Positions 38,678-47,048 of a stretch of DNA of 59,447 nucleotides are shown here, in pieces. The stretch is from Hyphomicrobiales bacterium. Lineage in GTDB: Bacteria; Pseudomonadota; Alphaproteobacteria; Rhizobiales; Rhizobiaceae. The translations under genes and the position numbers were made by a program. The stretch's first letter is position 1. Every line of letters begins with the position of its first letter. Under the pieces are notes generated by a model. It ran no database searches and had not been told where the DNA came from. It was given only the letters and a program-made list of their open reading frames with translations. The stretch is taken from contig JAJFHV010000003.1 of NCBI GenBank assembly GCA_021775415.1, forward strand, positions 1 to 59,447. The letters run 5' to 3'.

Positions 38678-39066
38678 GCCTGACGGTTGATTTCCAGTTC
38701 CTGCAGCAGTTCCGGCGACATTTCGGCGGGAGTAAGTTCCACTGATTCACCACAGCCACAGGCGGAGCTGACATTCGGGTTGTTGAAGACAAATCCGGTG
38801 CGAAGTTTGGTGACTTCGTAATCGAGTTGAGTACCTAACAGGAACAAAACAGCCTGCGGCGCAACGTAGACCGTACCTTCCGGTACAATGACCTTGTCCT
38901 CACCACTCACTGGCTCGCTGACAAGCTCCACAGTATATTCCATACCCGCACAGCCACCATTCTTGATACCAATGCGAATGCCATGCGAATCCGCATTTGC
39001 AGACAGGATATCGCCAACCCGCTCGCGGGCAGCTTCAGTCAGTGTGATCACTTCAAATCCAGCCAT
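38674..39066 (-). CDS. sufA: Iron-sulfur cluster carrier, SufA/IscA (A-type)
   Basis: This is a 130-residue A-type carrier. The three cluster cysteines are present: Cys in NGGCAGMEY, and CGCG near the C-terminus (SACGCGESV). It takes clusters from the SufBCD scaffold to target proteins. A Glu/Leu-rich tail of about 20 residues extends beyond the usual end. It is in the suf operon, after the SufT-like gene, and its stop overlaps the DUF1989 start. SufA, IscA and ErpA cannot be told apart with certainty; position favours SufA. Confidence 0.9.
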   Translation of the reverse strand: MAGFEVITLTEAARERVGDILSANADSHGIRIGIKNGGCAGMEYTVELVSEPVSGEDKVIVPEGTVYVAPQAVLFLLGTQLDYEVTKLRTGFVFNNPNVSSACGCGESVELTPAEMSPELLQELEINRQA

Positions 39067-39112
39067 TTAAAATCTCCAAACGGTATTCTACCCATATGGG
39101 AACATTTTGGTC

Positions 39113-39517
39113 TTAATACCAGCCTAACGCGATTTGCGCTTCTTCAGACATGCGTTCCGGCGTCCAGGGCGGATCGAACACCAGATCAACCTCTACATCC
39201 ATCACGCCCTGCACGGTAGCGATAGCATCACGCACCCAGATCGGCATTTCACCCGCTACAGGACATCCAGGTGCTGTGAGCGTCATATCTACCTTCACCA
39301 GGCGGTTATCCTCAATGTCAATTTTGTAAATGAGGCCAAGCTCATAGATATCGACCGGAATCTCCGGGTCATAAACGGTTTTAAGCGCTGTAATCATATC
39401 ACGGGTCAAGCGCTCGATTTCCTCAGGCGGAATCGAAGACGCTTGCTCAGCACCAAACGTCACTGCGTTGGGTAGCTCTTCAATAGTTTCAACCGGTTTT
39501 TCGCTTATGTCATCCAT
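39113..39517 (-). CDS. SUF-associated DUF59/MIP18 protein (SufT-like)
   Basis: This is a 134-residue protein. After about 30 acidic residues comes the DUF59 domain: TVYDPEIPVDIYELGLIY, then MTLTAPGCPVAGEMP, with the conserved Cys, and FDPPWTPERMSEEA at the end. It starts 7 bases after the sufS stop; a longer open frame to 39631 lies within sufS and is rejected. Proteins of this kind (SufT, PaaD-like) help mature Fe-S proteins and are standard members of suf operons. Confidence 0.9.
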   Translation of the reverse strand: MDDISEKPVETIEELPNAVTFGAEQASSIPPEEIERLTRDMITALKTVYDPEIPVDIYELGLIYKIDIEDNRLVKVDMTLTAPGCPVAGEMPIWVRDAIATVQGVMDVEVDLVFDPPWTPERMSEEAQIALGWY

Positions 39518-39524
39518 AATTTCT

Positions 39525-40766
39525 TCACGCAAAAAAGCTGCGTGCCTTTTCAAGTGCGGCCACCAACACGTCAATTTCCGCCCGGGTATTATACATGGCA
39601 AATGAGGCACGACATGTGGAGGTGACGCCAAATCTTTGAAGCAGCGGTTGGGCGCAATGGGTCCCTGCCCTTACCGCTACGCCTGCCCGGTCTATCACTG
39701 TCGATACATCGTGGGCATGGATGCCTTCCAGTTCAAAGGAAACAATCGCCCCTTTGTCTGGTGTCGTACCAAAAATCCGCAACGAGTTGATCTTCGACAA
39801 TTCCTGGTGGGCGTAATCGCGCAAATCATTTTCATGAGCGACAATCGCTGCATGGCCAATTGATTCAATGTATTCAATCGCTTTGCCTAACCCGATGGCC
39901 TGCGCAATCGGCGGAGTGCCCGCCTCAAACCGGTGTGGTGGATCAGCGTAGGTAATTTCATCCTCGAACACATCGAGGATCATCTCGCCACCACCTTCAA
40001 ATGGGCGCATGGCTTTGAGCCTGTCCATCTTGCCGTACAATACGCCAATACCCGAAGGCCCATAAAGCTTATGGCCAGTGAATGCATAAAAATCGATATC
40101 GAGTTCCTGCACATCAACCGGCATATGCACAATGCCCTGGCTGCCATCGGCGAGAACCGGAATATCGTGCTCGTGCGCAATTTTCACAACTTCTTTCAGC
40201 GGAACCACCGTACCCAGCACATTCGACATATGAGTGATTGCCACCATTCGAGTGCGTTCGGTAATGGCAGCGCGAAAGTCTTCAATATTGAAGCTGCCGT
40301 CATCGCCAACCGGCACCCACTTCAACTTGACGCCCTGACGCTCACGCAGAAAATGCCACGGAACAATATTCGAGTGATGCTCCATCTGAGTGAGGATAAT
40401 CTCGTCACCTTCGCCCAATTCCTGCATTGCCCAGCCATAAGCGACCATGTTGATTGCCTGGGTGGCGCTTTTGGTGAAGATTACTTCATCGGCGGATTTT
40501 GCATTGATGAAACGGCGCACGCTCTCTCTCGCATGCTCATATGCCTCAGTTGTTGCATTAGAAAGATAGTGTAACCCTCTGTGAACATTGGAATATTCGT
40601 ATTCGTATGTGTGTGCTATTGCATCGATGACAGCACGGGGTTTTTGCGCTGATGCGCCACTGTCGAGATACACCAGTGGCTTTCCGTGCACTTCACGCGA
40701 AAGAATTGGAAAGTCGGCGCGAATTGCATCGATGTCATAAAATGTTGTTGGAGCAGGTTGTTCCAC
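39525..40766 (-). CDS. sufS: Cysteine desulfurase SufS
   Basis: This is a 413-residue group II desulfurase. The PLP Lys is in AFTGHKLYGPSGIGVLYG, the catalytic Cys in VRAGTHCAQPLLQRFGV, and the early motif is YLDSGASAQKPRAVID. It releases sulfur from cysteine as a persulfide for the SufBCD scaffold. SufE, its usual sulfur acceptor, is not in this operon. The gene follows sufD by 14 bases. A second, NifS/IscS-like desulfurase heads the same operon. Confidence 0.94.
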   Translation of the reverse strand: MEQPAPTTFYDIDAIRADFPILSREVHGKPLVYLDSGASAQKPRAVIDAIAHTYEYEYSNVHRGLHYLSNATTEAYEHARESVRRFINAKSADEVIFTKSATQAINMVAYGWAMQELGEGDEIILTQMEHHSNIVPWHFLRERQGVKLKWVPVGDDGSFNIEDFRAAITERTRMVAITHMSNVLGTVVPLKEVVKIAHEHDIPVLADGSQGIVHMPVDVQELDIDFYAFTGHKLYGPSGIGVLYGKMDRLKAMRPFEGGGEMILDVFEDEITYADPPHRFEAGTPPIAQAIGLGKAIEYIESIGHAAIVAHENDLRDYAHQELSKINSLRIFGTTPDKGAIVSFELEGIHAHDVSTVIDRAGVAVRAGTHCAQPLLQRFGVTSTCRASFAMYNTRAEIDVLVAALEKARSFFA

Positions 40767-40780
40767 TATATCCGTCCGTT

Positions 40781-42010
40781 CTAACCGTTATTATCCAACC
40801 ACTCATTGATCAAACCAACCAGGGCATCCTTGAAGGTTTCATCTTCGAGATCATCAAAAATCTCATCCACAAATGCCTTTACCAGCAGCGCCCTTGCATC
40901 TGTTTCAGGAATGCCGCGCGCGCGCAGGTAAAACAAATGATCTTCATCGATATCTGTAACAGTTGCACCGTGGGCGCAAATCACATCGTCGGCAAAGATC
41001 TCAAGCTCCGGTTTGGCGGAGAAGTCGGCGTCATCGCTTAACAGCAGCGTGTTGCAGGCCATCTGCGCATCAGTTTTCTGGGCAGGTTGCGCCACTTTGA
41101 TCTGTCCCTGAAACACGCCTTTGCCGTTTCCGGTTACTACGTTGCGGAAAGTCTCATTGGCGGTTGTATGGGGCACATTGTGGGAGAGCCTGGTTGTCAC
41201 ATCAATATGCGAACCGTCGCCTACCAGATTAACACCCAGGATTTCCAGATGCGCACCCTCGCCGTTTGAATCCACATTGATTTCCTGACGTACCAGTTTG
41301 CCACCGCAATTAAGCGCCAGCACGGTCAATTTGGCGTTTTGCGCCAATGTGATGTTCAACTGACCCAGATGGGTTGCGCTGTCTCCATGCTCCTGGACAA
41401 TTGCCCACAAAACCTCAGAGTTCTCGCCCACCGTCAGATTGGTAATCGCATTGGCGTGACCAGCAATGCCATCAGCGGAAATATGTCGCTCGATAATCGA
41501 AATCTTGGCATCCTTGCCGATGGCAACGGAATGGTTGGTGCCGCAATATACGTTATCATCAACCAATTGAGCCAAGCCGATTGGCTTATCAAATTTGGTG
41601 CCGTCTTTAATGTTGAGCGACAGGCCATTGCTTCCCGCAATTGAATTGATCAGACCGATCGCATCGTCATCGGCGCCCGGATCACTTGATTTTGCTTCAT
41701 CGTATGAGACCAGCACACCAATCGGTGTTTCGTCTGCAAGTGCCGGAATATAACTGCCATTCATGAATGGAAGACGGGTTGCATGGGTCAGTCGTTTGTA
41801 GGTGTTGAAACTAGCCTCCACTTTGCCTGCATCAACAGCACTTGCCGCTGCTGGCACGGTTTTCAGAAGATTACGCAAGTCCGTATAGTGCCAGGCCTCA
41901 ACTCGGCGCGTCGGCAAGCCAATCGCCTGCAGTTTGGCAATGGCAGCAGCAGAATTGCCCATCGCAAGGAGGGTTTCTTCAGCAGCAGTATGTTTCAAGG
42001 CAACGTTCAT
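40781..42010 (-). CDS. sufD: Fe-S assembly scaffold protein SufD
   Basis: This is a 409-residue protein with the beta-helix core of the SufB/SufD family. Recognisable parts are GDGSHIDVTTRLSHNVPHTT, GVFQGQIKVAQPAQKTDAQM and the ending FADDVICAHGATVTDIDEDH, where Cys and His for cluster assembly lie, followed by FYLRARGIPETDARALLVKA. It forms the scaffold with SufB and the ATPase SufC. It is 8 bases after sufC and 14 bases before sufS. Confidence 0.94.
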   Translation of the reverse strand: MNVALKHTAAEETLLAMGNSAAAIAKLQAIGLPTRRVEAWHYTDLRNLLKTVPAAASAVDAGKVEASFNTYKRLTHATRLPFMNGSYIPALADETPIGVLVSYDEAKSSDPGADDDAIGLINSIAGSNGLSLNIKDGTKFDKPIGLAQLVDDNVYCGTNHSVAIGKDAKISIIERHISADGIAGHANAITNLTVGENSEVLWAIVQEHGDSATHLGQLNITLAQNAKLTVLALNCGGKLVRQEINVDSNGEGAHLEILGVNLVGDGSHIDVTTRLSHNVPHTTANETFRNVVTGNGKGVFQGQIKVAQPAQKTDAQMACNTLLLSDDADFSAKPELEIFADDVICAHGATVTDIDEDHLFYLRARGIPETDARALLVKAFVDEIFDDLEDETFKDALVGLINEWLDNNG

Positions 42011-42018
42011 TATTTTTC

Positions 42019-42774
42019 CTAAGCCGCGTTCGCGATCACGTCGGCATAGCCGTTTTCTTCCAGATGCAGCGCCAGATCCTTATCACCGGACTGAATGATT
42101 CGCCCCTCATGCAGCACATGCACGCTGTCTGGCACGATGTGTTCCAGCAGCCGCTGATAATGGGTAATCACGATGAAAGCGCGATCCGGCGAGCGCAGCG
42201 CATTGACGCCATCAGAAACAATTTTCAACGCATCAATGTCGAGGCCAGAATCAGTTTCGTCCAGCACGCAAAGCGTAGGTTCAAGCAATGCCATCTGCAG
42301 GATTTCAGCGCGTTTCTTTTCGCCACCCGAAAATCCGACATTCAACGCACGCTTCAGCATGTCCATTGAGATGCCAAGCCCGCCTGCAGCAGCTTTTACT
42401 TTCTTGATGAAATCCGGCGTGGTGAATTCGGCTTCACCGCGCGCCTTGCGCTGGGAGTTCATTGCAGCCTTCAGGAAGTTCATTGTGGCAACGCCTGGAA
42501 TCTCCATTGGATACTGGAACGCCAGAAACACGCCTTCAGCAGCGCGCTCATCCGGCTCCATCTCGAGCAGGTTCTTACCCTTGTACAGCACTTCGCCTTC
42601 GGTGACCTCATAGTCACTTTTGCCCGCCAGCACATAGGAAAGCGTCGACTTACCGGAACCGTTCGGCCCCATGATGGCAGCCACTTCACCAGCCTCTACA
42701 GAAAGGTTGAGGCCCTTGATGATTTCCGTACCATCTTCGGCGATTTTTACGTGTAGGTTTTTAATTTCGATCAT
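42019..42774 (-). CDS. sufC: Fe-S assembly ATPase SufC
   Basis: This 251-residue ABC-type ATPase of the SufBCD scaffold has Walker A in IMGPNGSGKSTLSYVLAG, the signature GFSGGEKKRAEILQMALL, Walker B and Glu in CVLDETDSGLDIDAL, and the switch His in FIVITHYQRLL. It is cytoplasmic despite its ABC fold. Its start overlaps the stop of a small membrane protein gene (ATGA), so translation is coupled to it. Confidence 0.96.
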   Translation of the reverse strand: MIEIKNLHVKIAEDGTEIIKGLNLSVEAGEVAAIMGPNGSGKSTLSYVLAGKSDYEVTEGEVLYKGKNLLEMEPDERAAEGVFLAFQYPMEIPGVATMNFLKAAMNSQRKARGEAEFTTPDFIKKVKAAAGGLGISMDMLKRALNVGFSGGEKKRAEILQMALLEPTLCVLDETDSGLDIDALKIVSDGVNALRSPDRAFIVITHYQRLLEHIVPDSVHVLHEGRIIQSGDKDLALHLEENGYADVIANAA

Positions 42775-43127
42775 TTCGTTTCTTCACTCTGTCCTTTAAA
42801 AAATTTTCGCCAGTACCACCTGCTGGTGTTAACCGGATCCACCCGTTCCCGCAGTCGCCGATAGCTAAAAACGGCCAAAAAGACTGCCGTTACCAACAAC
42901 GCTGCTCCACCTATCACGCTGGCGATGCGTAAACTCAGCGATGGCGCGCTGCTACCACCGAGTACCACAAGCAGAACACCACCAATCAGAACCCAGATTC
43001 CACCCATGATTGCACCGAACAAGGCGATAAATCCCTTCCAGTGAACTGGGCTATAGTGATAACGCAACCACCATCGATCTCCGTCCCGGGCGAACCAATA
43101 CTCCTTATGCGGTACGTTTTTTGACAC
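42771..43127 (-). CDS. Small two-helix membrane protein in suf operon
   Basis: This is a protein of about 118 residues with a Trp/Tyr/Arg-rich N-terminal part (WWLRYHYSPVHWKG), two hydrophobic segments (GFIALFGAIMGGIWVLIGGV and SVIGGAALLVTAVFLAVF) and a basic end. I place the start at GTG 43127, just after the preceding gene's stop and behind AGGTG; an ATG at 43184 would overlap that gene more deeply. Its stop overlaps the sufC start by 4 bases. I do not recognise the family. It is transcribed within the operon, so a membrane role in Fe-S assembly or iron supply is possible. Confidence 0.68.
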   Translation of the reverse strand: MSKNVPHKEYWFARDGDRWWLRYHYSPVHWKGFIALFGAIMGGIWVLIGGVLLVVLGGSSAPSLSLRIASVIGGAALLVTAVFLAVFSYRRLRERVDPVNTSRWYWRKFFKGQSEETK

Positions 43128-43140
43128 GACCAACACCTGT

Positions 43141-43398
43141 CTAGTTCTGGTTCGCTGCCATTTTGCGCAGATACCGTTTTTCAAGATATGGTCGCAGCAC
43201 GGTGTGTACGATCAACACCGCCACCAACCAAAGCGCGAACACCATCCCGAACACCTGCAACGATTCGGGCATCAGAAACTTCGTGCGAATAGCAAAATAA
43301 ATCGCCGAGATTGCACAGAAATTGCCGAAAAACACCGCCACATACTTGGTGACCATGTGAGCCTTCTGAGCTGCTTGTTGCTGAACCGAGCCACTCAT
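43141..43398 (-). CDS. Small membrane protein in suf operon
   Basis: This is an 85-residue protein with two hydrophobic segments (VAVFFGNFCAISAIYFAI and VFGMVFALWLVAVLIVHTVL) and a basic tail (RPYLEKRYLRKMAANQN). Its ATG shares one base with the sufB stop (TGATG), so it should be translated by ribosomes leaving sufB. The family is unknown to me. With the next gene it forms a pair of membrane proteins between sufB and sufC, where most suf operons go straight from one to the other. Confidence 0.75.
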   Translation of the reverse strand: MSGSVQQQAAQKAHMVTKYVAVFFGNFCAISAIYFAIRTKFLMPESLQVFGMVFALWLVAVLIVHTVLRPYLEKRYLRKMAANQN

Positions 43399-44924
43399 CA
43401 CCCCACGCTCCCTTCCAGACTGATGCCAATCAGTTTTTGTGCTTCAACGGCAAATTCCATCGGCAATTCCTGAATGACTTCCTTGACAAAACCATTAACG
43501 ATCAAGGCAATTGCTTCTTCTTCCGGAATGCCACGAGCCAGACAATAAAACAGCTGGTCATCGGAAATCTTCGACGTGGTGGCTTCATGCTCGAACTGGG
43601 CAGAAGAGTTTTTCGCCTCAATGTAAGGCACCGTATGCGCACCACATTGATCACCAATCAGCAGAGAATCACACTGGGTGAAGTTACGTGCGTTCGATGC
43701 TTTACGATGCGCTGACACCTGTCCGCGATAGGTATTCTGCGATTTACCGGCCGAAATACCTTTCGAGATGATCCGGCTTGAAGTGTTTTTGCCCAGATGC
43801 AGCATTTTGGTGCCGCTATCAACCTGCTGTGCCCCGTTGGAGACCGCGATTGAATAGAATTCACCACGCGAATTATCACCCCGCAGAATGCAGGAAGGAT
43901 ATTTCCAGGTGATTGCTGAACCGGTTTCAACCTGGGTCCAGGAAATCTTGGAGTTATCGCCCTGGCAATTGCCGCGCTTGGTAACAAAATTGTAGATGCC
44001 ACCCTTGCCGGTCTCGTCACCCGGATACCAGTTCTGGACGGTCGAGTACTTGATCTCCGCATCTTCCATCGCAACAAGTTCAACCACTGCCGCATGCAGC
44101 TGGTTTTCGTCGCGCTGCGGTGCCGTACAGCCTTCCAGATAGGAAACGTAGGAACCCTTTTCAGCAATGATCAACGTCCGTTCAAACTGACCGGTGTTCT
44201 GCTCGTTGATACGGAAATAGGTCGATAGCTCCATCGGGCAACGCACCCCTTCAGGCACATATACAAATGAACCATCGGTAAACACCGCAGAGTTGAGCGT
44301 TGCATAATAATTGTCTGAAACCGGCACGACCGATGCCAGATATTTCTTTACCAGTTCCGGATGCTCACGTATTGCTTCCGAAATTGGGCAGAAAATCACG
44401 CCTGACTTGGCAAGCTCCGCCTTGAAGGTGGTGACCACAGAAACACTGTCGAACACTGCATCAACAGCCACGCGGCCGGATGCATAGACATTGTCCGCCC
44501 CATCCTCATCCATCGGGCTAGGCTCATCCATTCGGCGCACGCCAGCAAGCACTTCCTGCTCGCGCAACGGAATACCCAGTTTTTCATAAGTCTTGAGCAA
44601 CTCCGGATCGACTTCGTCGAGAGACTTGGGCCCGTCCTCGAAGTTTTTCGGGGCGGCATAATAGTAGATGTCCTGAAAATCGATCTTGGGATAATTAACC
44701 CGTGCCCAATTTGGCTCATCCATGGTGAGCCAGCGCTGATAGGCTTCCAATCGCCACTCAAGCATCCATTCGGGCTCATCCTTTTTGGCTGAAATAAACC
44801 GGATGATATCTTCATTCAGGCCCTTGGGGGCCATGTCCGATTCAATATCGGTCGAAAAGCCGTACTTGTACTTGTCGACGTCGATTTCACGGACTGCATC
44901 AATGGTTTCCTGCACGGCAGGCAT
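43398..44924 (-). CDS. sufB: Fe-S assembly scaffold protein SufB
   Basis: This is a 508-residue scaffold protein that carries the nascent cluster with SufC and Suf[39 protein letters not shown] and [20 protein letters not shown] are family landmarks. The cluster-related Cys lies in [20 protein letters not shown]. The start is the ATG at 44924, placed 8 bases behind GGAG; the ATG at 44930 sits too close. It is 16-20 bases after the upstream desulfurase gene. Confidence 0.95.
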   Translation of the reverse strand: MPAVQETIDAVREIDVDKYKYGFSTDIESDMAPKGLNEDIIRFISAKKDEPEWMLEWRLEAYQRWLTMDEPNWARVNYPKIDFQDIYYYAAPKNFEDGPKSLDEVDPELLKTYEKLGIPLREQEVLAGVRRMDEPSPMDEDGADNVYASGRVAVDAVFDSVSVVTTFKAELAKSGVIFCPISEAIREHPELVKKYLASVVPVSDNYYATLNSAVFTDGSFVYVPEGVRCPMELSTYFRINEQNTGQFERTLIIAEKGSYVSYLEGCTAPQRDENQLHAAVVELVAMEDAEIKYSTVQNWYPGDETGKGGIYNFVTKRGNCQGDNSKISWTQVETGSAITWKYPSCILRGDNSRGEFYSIAVSNGAQQVDSGTKMLHLGKNTSSRIISKGISAGKSQNTYRGQVSAHRKASNARNFTQCDSLLIGDQCGAHTVPYIEAKNSSAQFEHEATTSKISDDQLFYCLARGIPEEEAIALIVNGFVKEVIQELPMEFAVEAQKLIGISLEGSVG

Positions 44925-44945
44925 TAGCATTCTCCAACTTGCAAA

Positions 44946-46121
44946 TCAGGCCACCCGGGCCACAATTTCTTTCCAGGCGCTCAAAAACTGCTCCGCACCC
45001 GCATCATCATCTTCCCAGCCAAGCGAAAGGCGCAACGCACCTTCCATTTCCGCCTCGCTCACACTCATCGCTTCCAATACATGGGAGCGTTTAACCTTGC
45101 CCGACGAACACGCTGACCCGGACGAAACCGAAATGCCGGCCAAATCAAGTGCAACCAGCGCCGTTTCCGCCTTTATGCCAGCAACAGCAAAACAGGACGT
45201 ATTTGCGAGCCGTTTTTGGGATTTTCCAAAGAAGACCGGCTGCGCAACACCATTGCCTGACTCCAGCGATATAGTGCTAATCCTGTCCTCTATCGAGTCC
45301 CGAAGCGTAGAAAATTTGACTTTTTTTGTCAAGTTTTCCAAATGCCACCTGCAAGCGGCTCCAAAACCGGCAATTGCCGCAGTATTTTCGGTCCCTGCAC
45401 GGTGGTAATTCTCCTGTCCACCCCCCCTTACAAACGGCATGGGGGAAACCGATGGATTAGCCAAAACCAATGCGCCGCAGCCTTGTGGTCCGCCGATTTT
45501 ATGACTTGCAAATATGAGAAAATCCGCCCCCGTTTCCGAAACCGATACGGGCGTTTTGCCCAGCGCTTGCACGGCATCCACAAGCATAAATCCATTGTAT
45601 CGATGTGTGATTTCCGAAATTTGCTCAACCGGCTGGATAACGCCCGTCTCATTGTTGGCAAGCATCACGGCAACCATTGGGGCCCCGGCAGTCTGATCAT
45701 GTGCCTCCAGCAACGCTTCAAGTGCTGCGGTATCCACGATACCCGCTTCTGTCACTGGAATTGCGTTGCAAGCTCCTGCAGGCAACCTTCCACCCGCCAA
45801 AACACATGGATGCTCAATAGCGCTGTGATAGAGAGCAGAAACTGAAACTTCCTTACCTCCTGCCCGGATGACGGGACAAAGCGCCTGGTTTGCAGCTTCT
45901 GTTGCGCCGGAAGTGAATACAATCTGTGCCGGAGCTGCCCCAACCAGCTCTCCCAGTGCTGAACGCGCTGATTCTATTGCTTTGCGTGCTTCACGTCCCT
46001 CAAAATGTACCGATGACGCGTTTCCGGCATGAACCATGGTACCGAGCATCGCATCACGAGCTGTATCCAACAGTGGCGCACTGGCATTATAATCCAAATA
46101 TGTCCGCGAAACCGCTGGCAT
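44946..46121 (-). CDS. Cysteine desulfurase, NifS/IscS-like, first gene of suf operon
   Basis: This is a 391-residue group I-type desulfurase. YLDYNASAPLLDTARDAM, SGATEAANQAL, PLP Lys in IFASHKIGGPQGCGALVL, GGGQENYHRAGTENTAAIAG, and the catalytic Cys loop SVSSGSACSSGKVKRSHVLEA are all present. It supplies sulfur and possibly serves other acceptors besides the Suf scaffold. Heading the suf operon with an IscS-like gene, with SufS further down, is the arrangement known in rhizobia. A candidate Irr-type iron box lies about 115 bases upstream. Confidence 0.92.
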   Translation of the reverse strand: MPAVSRTYLDYNASAPLLDTARDAMLGTMVHAGNASSVHFEGREARKAIESARSALGELVGAAPAQIVFTSGATEAANQALCPVIRAGGKEVSVSALYHSAIEHPCVLAGGRLPAGACNAIPVTEAGIVDTAALEALLEAHDQTAGAPMVAVMLANNETGVIQPVEQISEITHRYNGFMLVDAVQALGKTPVSVSETGADFLIFASHKIGGPQGCGALVLANPSVSPMPFVRGGGQENYHRAGTENTAAIAGFGAACRWHLENLTKKVKFSTLRDSIEDRISTISLESGNGVAQPVFFGKSQKRLANTSCFAVAGIKAETALVALDLAGISVSSGSACSSGKVKRSHVLEAMSVSEAEMEGALRLSLGWEDDDAGAEQFLSAWKEIVARVA

Positions 46122-46236
46122 TTTCCTGTTTTTACCCTGTTTTTGCCCCTAAACGGGCATATTGCGTAATTTACTTGTAATTTGATACCGCGATTGGCTA
46201 AGAAGGCGCCGCAAAGAGATTGAAGCAGCGCTTCAG

Positions 46237-46253
46237 TTTTAAACCATTCTAAA
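46237..46253. promoter_or_regulatory. Putative iron control element (Irr/ICE-type box)
   Basis: TTTTAAACCATTCTAAA matches the rhizobial ICE pattern TTTAGAA-N3-TTCTAAA at 12 of 14 positions; the right half is perfect. It lies between the divergent desulfurase/suf operon and the alpha/beta-hydrolase gene. Iron control of suf through Irr or RirA is known in this group. The site is a motif match only. Confidence 0.45.
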
Positions 46254-46358
46254 CTGTTTACTAGAAAGCCAGCCTTTCGCCGTCAAGTGGCAGCGTATCC
46301 AAGACCCGCCGGTGAACCAGGAATTTCCCTGTGCCGGAGTTATCAACCAGGAGCATAC

Positions 46359-47036
46359 ATGCCCGAAGTAATTTTTAATGGCCCAACCGGGCGGCTCGAA
46401 GGCCGTTACCAACCGTCAAAAGACAAAACCGCACCGATCGCAATGATCCTCCACCCACATCCCAAATTTGGCGGCACGATGAACAACCAGATTATTTATG
46501 ATCTGTTTTACATGTTCGTTGAACGCGGCTTTGCGGCACTGCGTTTCAATTTTCGCGGTGTTGGGCGTAGCCAGGGCGAGTTCGATCACGGTCAGGGCGA
46601 ATTATCGGATGCTGCTGCAGCACTGGACTGGGTTCAGACCCTTCATCCGGATTCGCGCGGTTGCTGGGTTGCAGGTTTTTCGTTCGGTTCCTGGATCGGC
46701 ATGCAATTGCTGATGCGGCGCCCGGAGATTGAAGGCTTCATGTCGATTGCCCCTCAACCCAACATTTATGACTTCTCCTTCCTTGCCCCCTGCCCGTCAT
46801 CAGGCCTCATTATCCACGGAGAGGAAGATCAGGTTTCCCCAGGTGAACATGTTCAAGGCCTGGTCGACAAGCTGAAGACCCAAAAGGGTATCATGATTAC
46901 GCAAAAGACCATGGAAGACTGCAACCACTTCTTCACCGGCAAACACGAGGAATTGCTGGATGAATGTGCATCTTACCTGGACAAACGCCTCGGCCTGGTT
47001 GAGGGAGGCATTGAGGAGACAATGCTGCTCCGCTAA
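46359..47036 (+). CDS. Alpha/beta hydrolase
   Basis: This is a 225-residue protein with AGGAG 7 bases before its ATG. LHPHPKFGGTMNNQII and RFNFRGVGRSQGEFDHGQGE are typical of this family. The nucleophile elbow is GFSFGSW, the acid lies in HGEEDQVSP, and the His is in CNHFFTG. There is no signal peptide. It resembles the widespread YfhR/dienelactone-hydrolase-like group with unknown substrate. It is followed by the TPR-sulfotransferase gene after 12 bases and divergent from the suf operon. Confidence 0.87.
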   Translation: MPEVIFNGPTGRLEGRYQPSKDKTAPIAMILHPHPKFGGTMNNQIIYDLFYMFVERGFAALRFNFRGVGRSQGEFDHGQGELSDAAAALDWVQTLHPDSRGCWVAGFSFGSWIGMQLLMRRPEIEGFMSIAPQPNIYDFSFLAPCPSSGLIIHGEEDQVSPGEHVQGLVDKLKTQKGIMITQKTMEDCNHFFTGKHEELLDECASYLDKRLGLVEGGIEETMLLR

Positions 47037-47048
47037 ATTTGAGATCCG

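Noticed and set aside
39933-40574. 213-codon plus-strand open frame
   Set aside because: Antisense to sufS, which has all catalytic residues; codon-driven shadow.
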